This document shows positions 16,939-26,214 of a stretch of DNA of 64,000 nucleotides, piece after piece (position 1 is the first letter of the stretch; each line of letters starts with the position of its first letter). This DNA comes from Loktanella sp. IMCC34160 (GTDB lineage Bacteria; Pseudomonadota; Alphaproteobacteria; Rhodobacterales; Rhodobacteraceae): contig NZ_SELP01000001.1 in assembly GCF_004145845.1 (NCBI RefSeq), positions 682,001-746,000 of the forward strand, given 5' to 3'. Under the pieces are notes generated by a model. The model did no database searches. It saw nothing but the letters and a program-made list of their open reading frames with translations, and was not told where the DNA came from. The translations under genes and the position numbers were made by a program.

Positions 16939-17361
16939 ATGAGCGATCTTGAGATGAAATATGTAGCGGCATCAGAATGGGCCCGCCGGTTCCGGAAAGA
17001 GGAAACCGGCTCTGCGACCGTTGAAGCGGTGCTTTGGCTGCCGCTGTTCGTCGTCGTCTTTGTGATGATCGCGGACGTGTCCTTCGTCTTCCATCGTCAA
17101 TCGCAAATGATGCGCATCGTGCAGGATGCAAACCGGGCCTTCTCGGTCGGGCGCCTGTCGAGCGAAGCAGAAACGGAAAACTTCGTCACCGATGCGCTTG
17201 CCGGCCTGAGCGAATCCGCCGTTGCGGTGACGACGCTGAACGCCGGGGTCATTTCGACCAGCGTGCAGGTGCCCGTGACTGACATGGTCGCCGTCGGCTT
17301 CTTCAATTTTCTCAGCGGCTACAACGTAGAAGTGTCATCTGAACACTATCTGGAGTACTGA
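16939..17361 (+). CDS. TadE-family minor pilin-like protein
   Basis: The 140-residue protein has the TadE-type head RKEETGSATVEAVLWLPLFVVVFVMIADVSFVF near residues 20-52, with Gly before a helix holding Glu. The short exported tail ends in NVEVSSEHYLEY. It is followed after 2 bases by the TadG-like gene at 17364, so the two are one transcript. Compared with the leftward TadE genes it lacks Cys residues. Confidence 0.82.
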   Translation: MSDLEMKYVAASEWARRFRKEETGSATVEAVLWLPLFVVVFVMIADVSFVFHRQSQMMRIVQDANRAFSVGRLSSEAETENFVTDALAGLSESAVAVTTLNAGVISTSVQVPVTDMVAVGFFNFLSGYNVEVSSEHYLEY

Positions 17362-17363
17362 TC

Positions 17364-18704
17364 ATGTGGATGAATGCAATCGGTCGTAAGTTCCGCGCGT
17401 TCTTCAAAGACGAAGAAGGCGGCATGGCCATCTTCGGGCTCTACATCTTCATGGCGATGGCGATCATGGCCGGTGTCGCGATCGACACGTCGAACCTTTT
17501 CACCGCCCGGACCCAGCTTCAGATCACCGCCGACATGGCGGCGCACGCCGCACTGTATACCCGCGATACCGAAGATGCGGCGACGGCCCGTCTTGCCGCG
17601 CTAGAAGTGGTCGAGGCCACCATGCCGCAAAGCCGCTACGGGATCGTGCTGACCGCCGAGGATATCCAGTTCGGCTACTATGATCGCGACAGCGATACAT
17701 TCACGGTTGATAATGACAGCCGCGATGCCGTGCTGGTCACCAGCACCCGCCTGTCTGAAAAGGCAAACCCGGTGTCCAGCTTCCTGCTGCAATTCGCCGG
17801 TCTGTCGAATTGGGACATCGGGGTGCAGTCGGTCTTTACCACCTTCCGCCCGGCCTGTTTCCGCGAAGGGTTCGTCGCTGACGGCGTCGTCGACCTGCAA
17901 TCGAATAACGCCTACACCAACGGGTTCTGTATCCACTCGAACAGCCATGTGTCGCTGAATTCGAACAACACCTTCGAGGCGGGGACCGTGGTTTCCATGC
18001 CCAACACCACCGACCTGGAACTGCCGACCTCGGGCTGGGAAACCAACGAAGGTCTGGACGCGGCCCTGCGGTCCGGCGCTTACCGGTTGCGGATCATCAA
18101 CAAGCTTTACGACATCATCGACGGGCTTGCGAACATGGACCCGGAATATCTGCCCGACTACATCGACGCCACGCAGCCGCCGGTGTCCGTCCGGGTGCGC
18201 AATGGCCGCGGTCTGTCGATGGCGGATCTGACCCCGAACCGGGTCAACATCGTGGGCTGCCATTCGAACGGCGTCCTGACGTTGAACAACGGCCAGTCGG
18301 GCACCATGACAATCAACAACGTGGTCATCCTGGCGGCCTGTGAATTGAAATTGGACCAGAGCCTGATCATCGAAGACGCGATCATCGCGACCACGAACCC
18401 CTATATCAAGTCGATCACGGCCAGTTCCAACGTCCAGATCGGCCGCAACGACAACTGCGCCAGCGGTGGCAGTGCCCAGATCCTATCCCTTGGGGGCATG
18501 GAGTTCAGCTCGGGCCTCAGCATCTTCGGAAGCCAGCTTCTGGCCGAGAAGGACATCGTTTTCACGGCCAACGCGGACGGTATTCAGGGCGCGTCGATCG
18601 TGTCGGGCGGTGTGGTCAGCGGCACGTCGAACATGAACATGGGCTTCTGCGGCACCGGCATGGAAAACAACTTCGAGGCAGAATACTTCCGCCTCGCCCG
18701 CTAG
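17364..18704 (+). CDS. TadG-like protein with Tad N-terminal domain and beta-rich tail
   Basis: The 446-residue protein starts with a Tad-type helix, FKDEEGGMAIFGLYIFMAMAIMAGVAIDTSNLFTARTQLQ, in pilus-assembly fashion (residues about 15-54). No vWA MIDAS motif is visible. The remainder is Asn/Ser/Gly-rich with repeated short strands (LQSNNAYTNGFCIHSNSHVSLNSNNTFEAG, later VLTLNNGQSGTMTINNVVILAAC), like a beta-solenoid surface domain. A strong terminator follows. It forms a pair with the TadE-like gene before it. Confidence 0.78.
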   Translation: MWMNAIGRKFRAFFKDEEGGMAIFGLYIFMAMAIMAGVAIDTSNLFTARTQLQITADMAAHAALYTRDTEDAATARLAALEVVEATMPQSRYGIVLTAEDIQFGYYDRDSDTFTVDNDSRDAVLVTSTRLSEKANPVSSFLLQFAGLSNWDIGVQSVFTTFRPACFREGFVADGVVDLQSNNAYTNGFCIHSNSHVSLNSNNTFEAGTVVSMPNTTDLELPTSGWETNEGLDAALRSGAYRLRIINKLYDIIDGLANMDPEYLPDYIDATQPPVSVRVRNGRGLSMADLTPNRVNIVGCHSNGVLTLNNGQSGTMTINNVVILAACELKLDQSLIIEDAIIATTNPYIKSITASSNVQIGRNDNCASGGSAQILSLGGMEFSSGLSIFGSQLLAEKDIVFTANADGIQGASIVSGGVVSGTSNMNMGFCGTGMENNFEAEYFRLAR

Positions 18705-18726
18705 GCGCTACGAAAAGAACAGCAGG

Positions 18727-18757
18727 CAGGCGGTCTTCGGGCCGCCTGTTCCTTTTT
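18727..18757 (+). terminator. Intrinsic terminator with UUCG tetraloop after TadG-like gene
   Basis: CAGGCGG (18727-18733) pairs with CCGCCTG (18742-18748). The inner loop closes as C-TTCG-G, the extra-stable tetraloop, and TTCCTTTTT follows. Confidence 0.88.
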
Positions 18758-18891
18758 GACCCATGGCCCCGTTTTTTCGGGGTCGCAGACAGCGTATTTT
18801 TGTCGGCTCCGACCGTTGAACCACTGGCTTGAATTGATAGTGTCGCGCGCAGGACCGGCCCGTCAGGGCCGCAGATGCGAAGGGGCGTTCG

Positions 18892-20145
18892 ATGGGCTAT
18901 TCCGGGTTCAGGGTGCTGAAGGAAGGGCTGTTTGGCCAGAAAGGGTGGAAACCCGTCTGGCGCGATCCAGAGCCGAAGCCCGAATATGACGTGATCATCA
19001 TCGGCGGCGGCGGGCACGGGCTGTCCACGGCCTACTATTTGGCCAAGAACCATGGCATCACCAATGTCGCGGTGCTGGAACGGGGCTACCTCGGCGGTGG
19101 CAACATCGGCCGCAACACGACCATCGTGCGCGCCAACTATTTCCTTCAGGGCAACTCGGAATTCTATTCCCACTCGCTCAAGCTTTGGGAAGGGCTGGAA
19201 CACGAACTGAACTACAACGTGATGCATTCGCAGCGCGGGCTGATCAACCTGTTCCATTCCGATGGCCAGCGGGATGCCTTTGTCCGGCGCGGCAATTCCA
19301 TGGTCAATCAGGGCGACGACGCGATCCTTCTGGACCGTGAAGGGGTGCGCAAACACCTGCCCTATCTTGATTTCGACAACCACCGTTTCCCGATCTACGG
19401 GGGGCTCTATCACCCGCGCGGCGGCACCGCCCGGCACGACGCCGTGGCCTGGGGCTATGCCCGCGGGGCCGACCGGCGCGGCGTGGACCTGATCCAGAAC
19501 TGCGAAGTCACCGGCATCGACATCCAGAACGGCAAGGTCACGGGCGTTCAGACCTCGCGCGGGGCGATCAAGGCCAAGAAGGTGGCGATGGTCGTCGCGG
19601 GCCGGTCCAGTCAGGTCGCGGCGATGGCCGGGATGCGCCTGCCGATCGAAAGCCACGTCTTGCAGGCCTTTGTCACCGAAGGGCTGAAGCCGGTCATCGA
19701 CCATGTGGTCAGCTTTGGCATGGGCCATTTCTACATCAGCCAGTCGGACAAGGGCGGGCTGGTGTTCGGGGGCGATCTGGATTTCTACAGCTCCTACGCA
19801 CAGCGCGGCAACCTGCCGATGGTCGAACATGTGATGGAGGCGGGGATGTCGCTGATGCCGATGATCGGCAAGGCGAAGGTGCTGCGCAGCTGGGGCGGGA
19901 TCATGGACATGTCGCCCGACGGCTCGCCAATCATCGACAAGACCCATGTGGACGGGCTGTTCCTGAACTGCGGCTGGAACTACGGCGGGTTCAAGGCGGT
20001 GCCTGCCTCGGGCTGGTGCCTTGCGCATCTCATGGCCACCGGAAAACCGCATGACGTGGCCGCGAAATACCGCCTCGACCGGTTCGAAACCGGCCGCAGC
20101 ATCATGGATGAAGAGGGCAAAGGCTCTCAGCACAACCTGCATTAG
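18892..20145 (+). CDS. soxB: Sarcosine oxidase beta subunit
   Basis: The 417-residue protein has the ADP-binding fold DVIIIGGGGHGLSTAYYLAK near 33-52 and RNTTIVRANYF near 74-84. The segment LYHPRGGTARHDAVAWGYA near 172-190 contains the His candidates for covalent FMN attachment. The C-terminus carries SPDGSPIIDKT and GWNYGGFKAVPASG. In the heterotetramer this subunit binds substrate, FAD and FMN and oxidises sarcosine to glycine, with methylene passed to folate. It opens a four-gene operon in the order soxBDAG. Confidence 0.96.
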   Translation: MGYSGFRVLKEGLFGQKGWKPVWRDPEPKPEYDVIIIGGGGHGLSTAYYLAKNHGITNVAVLERGYLGGGNIGRNTTIVRANYFLQGNSEFYSHSLKLWEGLEHELNYNVMHSQRGLINLFHSDGQRDAFVRRGNSMVNQGDDAILLDREGVRKHLPYLDFDNHRFPIYGGLYHPRGGTARHDAVAWGYARGADRRGVDLIQNCEVTGIDIQNGKVTGVQTSRGAIKAKKVAMVVAGRSSQVAAMAGMRLPIESHVLQAFVTEGLKPVIDHVVSFGMGHFYISQSDKGGLVFGGDLDFYSSYAQRGNLPMVEHVMEAGMSLMPMIGKAKVLRSWGGIMDMSPDGSPIIDKTHVDGLFLNCGWNYGGFKAVPASGWCLAHLMATGKPHDVAAKYRLDRFETGRSIMDEEGKGSQHNLH

Positions 20146-20156
20146 GAGACGGGCAC

Positions 20157-20417
20157 ATGCGTATCACCTGCCCACATTGCGGCACGCGCGACGGGCGCGA
20201 GTTCACCTATCAGGGGGCTGCCGAGATCCTGAACCGCCCCGACCGGGACGCCGATCTGGCGGTCTGGGCCGACTACCTGCACAACCGCGACAACCCCGCC
20301 GGCGACACCCGCGACATGTGGTATCACAACCCCTGCGGCGCATGGGTGGTCGTTGACCGCAACACCGTGACCCATGCCGTGCAGGGGTCCACGCTCGCCT
20401 CGGAGGCCCGGACATGA
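20157..20417 (+). CDS. soxD: Sarcosine oxidase delta subunit
   Basis: The 86-residue zinc-binding subunit has CPHCGTRDGREFTYQG at 5-20 and WYHNPCGAWVVVDRNT near 60-75, with the Cys and His ligands that hold zinc. It helps assemble the heterotetramer. It sits 11 bases after soxB, and its stop overlaps the soxA start (ATGA at 20414). Confidence 0.95.
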   Translation: MRITCPHCGTRDGREFTYQGAAEILNRPDRDADLAVWADYLHNRDNPAGDTRDMWYHNPCGAWVVVDRNTVTHAVQGSTLASEART

Positions 20418-23344
20418 GAGTCGCAGGCAAGGGTCTGATCGACCGCTCCCGCTCTGTCCCGTTCGAGTTCGATGGCGAACGGATGACCGGCCACGTGGGC
20501 GATACGCTCGCCTCGGCGCTTTTGGCCAATGACGTGCGGCTGATCGGGCGGTCGTTCAAATACCACCGCCCGCGCGGCATCCTGACCGCCGGTTCGGAAG
20601 AACCCAACGCGCTGGTGACCATCGGCAACGGGGCCGCGACGGACCCCAACGTGCGGGCCACCACGCAAGAGCTGTTCGAAGGGCTGACCGCCCGCAGCCA
20701 GAACCGCTGGCCCTCGCTGCGGTTCGACCTTCTGTCGGTCAACGACCTTGTGTCGCCCTTCCTTGGCGCGGGGTTCTACTACAAAACCTTCATGTGGCCG
20801 CGCAGCTTCTGGGAAAAGGTCTATGAACCCTTCATCCGCCACGCCGCCGGTCTGGGCGCGCTGAGCGAGGAATCGAACGCGGACCATTACGAAAAGGCCT
20901 TTGCCTTCTGCGACGTTCTGGTGATCGGGGCCGGGCCTGCCGGGCTGATGGCGGCGCTGACCGCCGCGCGGGCCGGGCTGGACGTGATCCTGGCCGATGA
21001 AGACAGCCAGATGGGGGGGCGGCTTCTGGCCGAAACCCATCAGGTCAACGGGATGGCCGGTGCCGACTGGGCCGCGCAGGTCGTGGCCGAACTGGCGGGG
21101 ATGGACAACGTCCGCCTGATGACCCGCACCACCGTCACCGGGGCCTTCGACCAAGGCACCTTTGGCGCGCTGGAACGGGTCAGCCACCACCGGGCGCGGG
21201 CCGACGGGCTGCCGCGCGAATGCTTCTGGCGGATCGTGGCGCAGCGGTCGATCCTGTGCGCCGGGGCGCTGGAACGCCCCATCGCGTTTCCCAACAACGA
21301 CCGACCCGGCATCATGACCGCCGGGGCGGTGCGCGCCTACCTCAACCGCTGGGGGGTCGTGGGCGGCAAAGAGGTCGCGATCTTCGGCAACAACAACGAC
21401 GCGCATCAGACCGCGCGCGATCTGACCGCCGCCGGGGTCAAGGTGACGGCCCTGATCGACAGCCGCGCCGATGCGGATGTGTCGGGCGATTTCCCGGTCT
21501 ATACCGGTGCGCAGGTGGTTCAGACCGCCGGGCGGCTGGGACTGGACAGCGTGACCATCGACCAGAACGGCAAGCGGACGAAAATCCGCGCCGATGTTCT
21601 GGGCATGTCCGGCGGCTGGAACCCGACCGTGCACATGACCTGCCACATGAACGGGCGGCCCGTCTGGAACGAGGCGATCCAAAGCTTCGTGCCACGGCCC
21701 GACATGATCCCCGGGATGACCGTGGCTGGGGCGGCGAACGGAACCTTCTCGACCCACGGCTGCCTGTCCGCCGGGGCCGAGGCCGCCAATGCGGTCGCGC
21801 AGGATCTGGGCAAGAAGGCGCAGAAGATCGACCTGCCGCAGGCCGAAGATGCGCCCTATCGCCTGACGCCCCTTTGGGCGGTCGAAGGCAAGGGCCGCAA
21901 ATGGCTGGACTTCCAGAACGACGTGCATGTGAAGGACGTGCGGCTGGCGGCGCAGGAAAACTTCCGCTCGGTCGAACATATGAAGCGCTACACGACGCAG
22001 GGCATGGCCACCGATCAGGGCAAGAACTCGAACGTCTCCGCCCTTGCGGTGCTGGCCGATGCAACGGGCCGGGGCATTCCCGAAACCGGCACGACGACCT
22101 TCCGGCCGCCCTATTCCCCGGTCGCCATCGCGGCGATGGGGGCGGGTGGGCAGGCGGCGGGGTTCGCCCCGCAGCGGTTCACCACCAGCCATGACGCCAG
22201 CACCGAACGCGGCGCCCCGATGATCGAGGCGGGGCTGTGGTATCGCCCCTCCTACTTCCCGCGCGCCGGCGAAACACACTGGCGGCAATCCTGCGACCGC
22301 GAGGTCAACATGGTGCGCGAGGCGGTGGGGATCTGTGATGTGTCGACCCTTGGCAAGATCGACATTCAGGGGCCGGACGCGGCCGAATTCCTTGATTTTG
22401 TCTATGCCAACACCTTTGGTACGCTGAAGGTCGGAAAGGTCCGCTATGGGCTGATGCTGCGCGAAGACGGGCACGTGATGGACGACGGCACCACCGCGCG
22501 TCTGGGCGAAAACCACTACGTGATGACCACGACCACCGCCGCCGCCGGTCTGGTGATGAGCCACCTTGATTTCGTCGCTCAGGCGCTGCGGCCCGATCTG
22601 GACGTGCAGATCGTCTCGGTCACCGAACAATGGGCGCAGTTCGCCGTTGCCGGTCCGAAATCGCGGGACCTGCTGAACGGGGTGCTGGACGCGGCCATCG
22701 ACGACGACACGATGCCCTATATGGGCTGTGCGGCGGTTGGGGTGTCCGGGGTGGAAGGGCGGCTGTTCCGCATCTCCTTCTCGGGCGAACACGCCTACGA
22801 AGTGGCCGTGCCTTCGCGCTATGGCGAAAGCCTCTACCGGCTGCTGCTGGCACAGGCCGAAATGCTGGGCGGCGGTCCCTACGGGATGGAGGCGCTGAAC
22901 GTCCTGCGGATCGAGAAGGGGTTCATCACCCACGCCGAGATCCACGGGCGGACCACGGCCTTTGACATCGGCATGGACCGGATGGTCAGCCAGAAGAAGG
23001 ATTGCATCGGCAACGCCCTGTCGCGGCGTCCGGGGCTGATCGACGAGGACCGGGAGCAGCTTGTCGGGCTGAAACCCAATGGCGCGTCAAAGCAACTGAC
23101 CGCGGGCGCACATCTGTTCAACCCCGGCGACAAGGCCGAACGGGTCAACGATCAGGGCTATGTGACCAGCGTCTGCTATTCGCCCACGCTGGGGACGATG
23201 CTGGGGCTTGGGTTCCTGAAAGGGGGCCGGGCACGGATCGGGCAGACGGTGCGGCTGGTCGATCACCTGCGCGGGGTCGAAACTCTGTGCGAGGTCTGTG
23301 ACCCGGTATTCTTCGACCCGGAAGGAGGGCGGCTTCGTGGCTAA
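20414..23344 (+). CDS. soxA: Sarcosine oxidase alpha subunit
   Basis: The 976-residue protein starts with a ferredoxin-like region holding a PRGILTAGSEEPNALV segment. An NAD-binding fold at about 168-200 (VLVIGAGPAGLMAALTAARAG) follows, then a second nucleotide-binding region (VAIFGNNNDAHQTARDL). The C-terminal GcvT-like domain, from about residue 610, binds tetrahydrofolate. It begins with REAVGICDVSTLGKIDIQGPDA, contains EHAYEVAVPS and ends in a barrel domain with ARIGQTV. Overlaps on both sides show tight translational coupling (soxD ATGA; soxG start 8 bases inside). Confidence 0.96.
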   Translation: MRVAGKGLIDRSRSVPFEFDGERMTGHVGDTLASALLANDVRLIGRSFKYHRPRGILTAGSEEPNALVTIGNGAATDPNVRATTQELFEGLTARSQNRWPSLRFDLLSVNDLVSPFLGAGFYYKTFMWPRSFWEKVYEPFIRHAAGLGALSEESNADHYEKAFAFCDVLVIGAGPAGLMAALTAARAGLDVILADEDSQMGGRLLAETHQVNGMAGADWAAQVVAELAGMDNVRLMTRTTVTGAFDQGTFGALERVSHHRARADGLPRECFWRIVAQRSILCAGALERPIAFPNNDRPGIMTAGAVRAYLNRWGVVGGKEVAIFGNNNDAHQTARDLTAAGVKVTALIDSRADADVSGDFPVYTGAQVVQTAGRLGLDSVTIDQNGKRTKIRADVLGMSGGWNPTVHMTCHMNGRPVWNEAIQSFVPRPDMIPGMTVAGAANGTFSTHGCLSAGAEAANAVAQDLGKKAQKIDLPQAEDAPYRLTPLWAVEGKGRKWLDFQNDVHVKDVRLAAQENFRSVEHMKRYTTQGMATDQGKNSNVSALAVLADATGRGIPETGTTTFRPPYSPVAIAAMGAGGQAAGFAPQRFTTSHDASTERGAPMIEAGLWYRPSYFPRAGETHWRQSCDREVNMVREAVGICDVSTLGKIDIQGPDAAEFLDFVYANTFGTLKVGKVRYGLMLREDGHVMDDGTTARLGENHYVMTTTTAAAGLVMSHLDFVAQALRPDLDVQIVSVTEQWAQFAVAGPKSRDLLNGVLDAAIDDDTMPYMGCAAVGVSGVEGRLFRISFSGEHAYEVAVPSRYGESLYRLLLAQAEMLGGGPYGMEALNVLRIEKGFITHAEIHGRTTAFDIGMDRMVSQKKDCIGNALSRRPGLIDEDREQLVGLKPNGASKQLTAGAHLFNPGDKAERVNDQGYVTSVCYSPTLGTMLGLGFLKGGRARIGQTVRLVDHLRGVETLCEVCDPVFFDPEGGRLRG

Positions 23345-23882
23345 ACTGATTGCGAAAACCCCGTGCGAGGGGCTGCTGCCCAAGACGATCGGCACCGTAG
23401 AGCTGTCCGAGGTCGTGATCGACCGGGCCTGGTCCGTGGCCCCCTTCAAAGGGCAAGAGGCGGCGGTCAGCGAGGCGCTGACCAAGGCGCTGGGGGTCGG
23501 ATACCCGGCCGCGAACCGGGCGCTGTCCAAGGGCGGCGCGCGGGCGATCTGGGCCGGCGCGGGCCGGGCGCTGGTGATCGGCGCGGAAATGCCGGACCTG
23601 TCGGGGCTGGCGGCGGTGACGGATCAGGGCGACGGGATCGCCGCGGTCCGGATCGACGGGGCCGGGGCCGAGGCGGTGCTGGCCCGGCTGGTGCCGCTGG
23701 ACCTGCGGGCGGGCAGCTTCAAGCGCGGGCACACCGCGCGAAGCTTCGTCAACCACATGACGGCCAGCGTCACCCGGCTGGGACCGACCAGTTTCGAGGT
23801 GATGGTCATGCGGTCGATGGCGCGCACACTGGTGCACGACCTGACCGAGGCCGCAACCGGCGTCGCCGCGCGGGCCGTCTAG
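23337..23882 (+). CDS. soxG: Sarcosine oxidase gamma subunit
   Basis: The 181-residue protein uses GTG 23337, backed by GAAGGAGGG at 23321-23329; the earlier in-frame ATG at 23298 is inside soxA and has no site. The protein is GcvT-like in its second half (LRAGSFKRGHTARSFVNHM, then FEVMVMRSMARTLVHDLTEA). It completes the SoxBDAG complex. The hairpin at 23887-23904 starts 4 bases after the stop and may end the operon. Confidence 0.93.
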   Translation: MAKLIAKTPCEGLLPKTIGTVELSEVVIDRAWSVAPFKGQEAAVSEALTKALGVGYPAANRALSKGGARAIWAGAGRALVIGAEMPDLSGLAAVTDQGDGIAAVRIDGAGAEAVLARLVPLDLRAGSFKRGHTARSFVNHMTASVTRLGPTSFEVMVMRSMARTLVHDLTEAATGVAARAV

Positions 23883-23886
23883 GGGC

Positions 23887-24056
23887 GGTGGGTTAAAACC
23901 CACCTTACGTCAGGGGCTCTGCCCCTCTGGCCCTTTCGGGCCATTCACCCCGGAGTATTTGGGGCAAAATGAGAGTCCCTTCTTCTTTGGGTTCAAAATA
24001 TCCTCGGGGGGTCCGGGGGGCGAAGCGCCCCCGGGTAAGGTGGGTCTTGACCCACC
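23887..24056. repeat. Hairpin array of Rhodobacterales type between soxG and dnaG
   Basis: Several inverted repeats stand in a row. They are GGTGGGTT/AACCCACC (23887-23904), AGGGGC/GCCCCT (23912-23926), GGCCC/GGGCC (23929-23942), a CCGGGGGGCG/CGCCCCCGG hairpin (24013-24034) and GGTGGGTC/GACCCACC (24039-24056). The outer two are near-copies of each other, so the block looks like one repeat unit with matching ends. Between them lie the motifs GAGTATTTGGGGCAAAATGA and TTTGGGTTCAAAATATCCTC, which I recall as common in intergenic DNA of this order. It likely ends sox transcription. Confidence 0.7.
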
Positions 24057-24099
24057 AGCCCCCTTGCCGCCAGCCGGTGGAAGGCCGATATTGCCCCCC

Positions 24100-26076
24100 A
24101 TGAGCCTGCCCCCCGGATTCCTTGATGAGCTGCGTGGCCGCCTGTCCCTTGGGCAGGTCGTGGGCCGCAAGGTCATGTGGGACACCCGCAAGTCCAATCA
24201 GGCCAAGGGCGACCTTTGGGCCCCATGCCCCTTCCATCAGGAAAAGACCGCCAGCTTCCACGTCGATGACCGCAAGGGCTATTACTACTGCTTTGGCTGC
24301 CACGCGAAGGGCGACGCGATTTCCTTTGTCCGCGAGACAGAGAACGTCAGCTTCATGGAGGCGATCGAGATCCTTGCCCGCGAGGCCGGGCTGCCCATGC
24401 CCGAGCGCGACCCGCAGGCGCAGGAAAAGGCAGACCGCCGCACCCAGCTGGCCGAGGTGATGGAAGAGGCGGTGAAATTCTACCGCCTGCAGCTGAAGAC
24501 CGGGGCCGGGGCCGAGGCGCGCGATTACCTTGCCCGGCGCGGGTTGTCGGAGGCGGCGCAGGACCGTTGGGGCATCGGCTTTGCCCCGCCCGGATGGGAG
24601 GCCCTGCGCGAGCATCTGACGGCCAAGGGGATCGAGGCGGAGTTGATCCTTGCCGCCGGTCTGGCGCGACCTTCGGACAAGGGCCGCGCCCCCTATGACA
24701 CCTTCCGCAACAGGATCATGTTCCCGATCCGGGACCTGCGCGGGCGCTGCATTGCCTTTGGCGGCCGGGCGATGGACCCCAATGACAACGCCAAGTACCT
24801 GAATTCGCCCGAAACCGAACTGTTCGACAAGGGCCGCAGCCTCTACAACCACGCCCCCGCGCGCGAGGCGGCGGGCAAGGGCCATCCGCTGATCGTGGCC
24901 GAGGGCTATATGGATGTCATCGCCCTGTCCGAGGCTGGGTTCCCCGCCGTGGTCGCCCCGCTTGGCACCGCCATTACCGAGGATCAGCTGCGGCTGATGT
25001 GGCGCATGGCGCCGGAACCGGTGATCGCGCTGGATGGGGATACGGCGGGCTTGCGGGCGGCTGACCGGCTGATCGGTCTAGCTCTCAAGGAGCTGAGTGG
25101 GCATAACAGTCTGTTCTTTCTTGAGATTCCGGGGGGCCAAGATCCGGACGATTTTCTCAGGGCGGATTCAGAGACTGGCCGAAAAGAAAGGCGGCAGGCG
25201 TTCCAGGAGTTGCTAGACGGCGCTATGCCGCTGGTCCGCAAATTGTGGAATTCAGAGTTCGGCAAACGTTCAACTGAAACACCCGAACAGAAAGCGGACC
25301 TCGACAAGAGACTACGCGGGCTTGTCGCTCAGATTCCTGACCCTGACGTCAGGAAATATTACGGGGAGGCGCTCAAGCAATATAGATTTGAGGCGTTTAG
25401 GCCCCAGAACTGGGCTCCAGAATTCAAGCGCAAGCCCCAACGCGCTGCCACGACGGCGGAAGCAAAATCGTCGCTTTTGGCTAGCGGCGTATCCGAGGCG
25501 CAGTTGTTTCTTGCGAGAGATCGTATCGTCGCTGGAATTTGTCTCGCGAATCCTTTGGCAACGAGAGAGTTTCGGGACGGCTTGGAACGATTTGATGTGG
25601 TTGACGCGAATGCACGAACAATCATTGACGCCGTTTTGGGCTTTGAAGCTGATGATGAAGGAGAGGCCTTTATCAATGCGATACGTGCTGCTGTGGGGAA
25701 CGCGACAGTGGAACGAATTCTTTTTGATCCACTTGTCAAAATCCAACCAGTAGTCCGCGAGAACTACCCTTTGGACATTGTAAAGCATGAGTTCGCTTAC
25801 CATATCGCGATTGTAACCTCGCGCCGGGCTCAGCTCGTGGAGAAGGCTGAGGCCGAAGAAGACATTGACCACCTAGCGAATGAAACACTTACATTCCGAC
25901 TTCGTCAGGCCGGTCTGCTGGTTGACCGAGCTATGAAGGGTGGAGGGGAAGACCGGGCCGAGTTTGAAACCGGCCCGAATGGCGCCCGGATGAAGAAAGA
26001 GGAACGAACCGCCTTTGACCGCCTTTTGTCCCAGATCGACTATTCCAAGGGCAGCGGAAAGCGCCGCCCGCACTAG
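24100..26076 (+). CDS. dnaG: DNA primase
   Basis: The 658-residue protein starts at ATG 24100. The CHC2 zinc finger is C43, H46, C64, C67 (APCPFHQEKTASFH, YYYCFGCHAKGD). The TOPRIM site is EGYMD at 268-272 and DGD at 312-314. The C-terminal third is the helicase-interaction region. It primes DNA replication with DnaB. From about base 25070 (residue 324) the DNA changes: hand counts in 60-base samples give about 75% GC at 24481 and about 52% at 25561, with A/T-ending codons common. The reading frame stays intact. The 3' part may have come in by recombination. rpoD follows, as in other bacteria's macromolecular synthesis operon (without rpsU here). Confidence 0.96.
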   Translation: MSLPPGFLDELRGRLSLGQVVGRKVMWDTRKSNQAKGDLWAPCPFHQEKTASFHVDDRKGYYYCFGCHAKGDAISFVRETENVSFMEAIEILAREAGLPMPERDPQAQEKADRRTQLAEVMEEAVKFYRLQLKTGAGAEARDYLARRGLSEAAQDRWGIGFAPPGWEALREHLTAKGIEAELILAAGLARPSDKGRAPYDTFRNRIMFPIRDLRGRCIAFGGRAMDPNDNAKYLNSPETELFDKGRSLYNHAPAREAAGKGHPLIVAEGYMDVIALSEAGFPAVVAPLGTAITEDQLRLMWRMAPEPVIALDGDTAGLRAADRLIGLALKELSGHNSLFFLEIPGGQDPDDFLRADSETGRKERRQAFQELLDGAMPLVRKLWNSEFGKRSTETPEQKADLDKRLRGLVAQIPDPDVRKYYGEALKQYRFEAFRPQNWAPEFKRKPQRAATTAEAKSSLLASGVSEAQLFLARDRIVAGICLANPLATREFRDGLERFDVVDANARTIIDAVLGFEADDEGEAFINAIRAAVGNATVERILFDPLVKIQPVVRENYPLDIVKHEFAYHIAIVTSRRAQLVEKAEAEEDIDHLANETLTFRLRQAGLLVDRAMKGGGEDRAEFETGPNGARMKKEERTAFDRLLSQIDYSKGSGKRRPH

Positions 26077-26214
26077 CCCTGCAACAGTTGATTGAAAATA
26101 CAGGCCGGGTGGTTGCGAATCACCGGCATGCAAGATTGATTCGGCACGAACGAATCGCCTGATTCGAACGACGGCGGCCAAAGGCCCGCCCCAGCAGCCC
26201 GTGAAGGAGCCATC

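Noticed and set aside
20324-22945. Long open frame on the minus strand opposite soxA
   Set aside because: It has no family motifs, and it lies fully antisense to a clear soxA. Long antisense frames are common in high-GC DNA.
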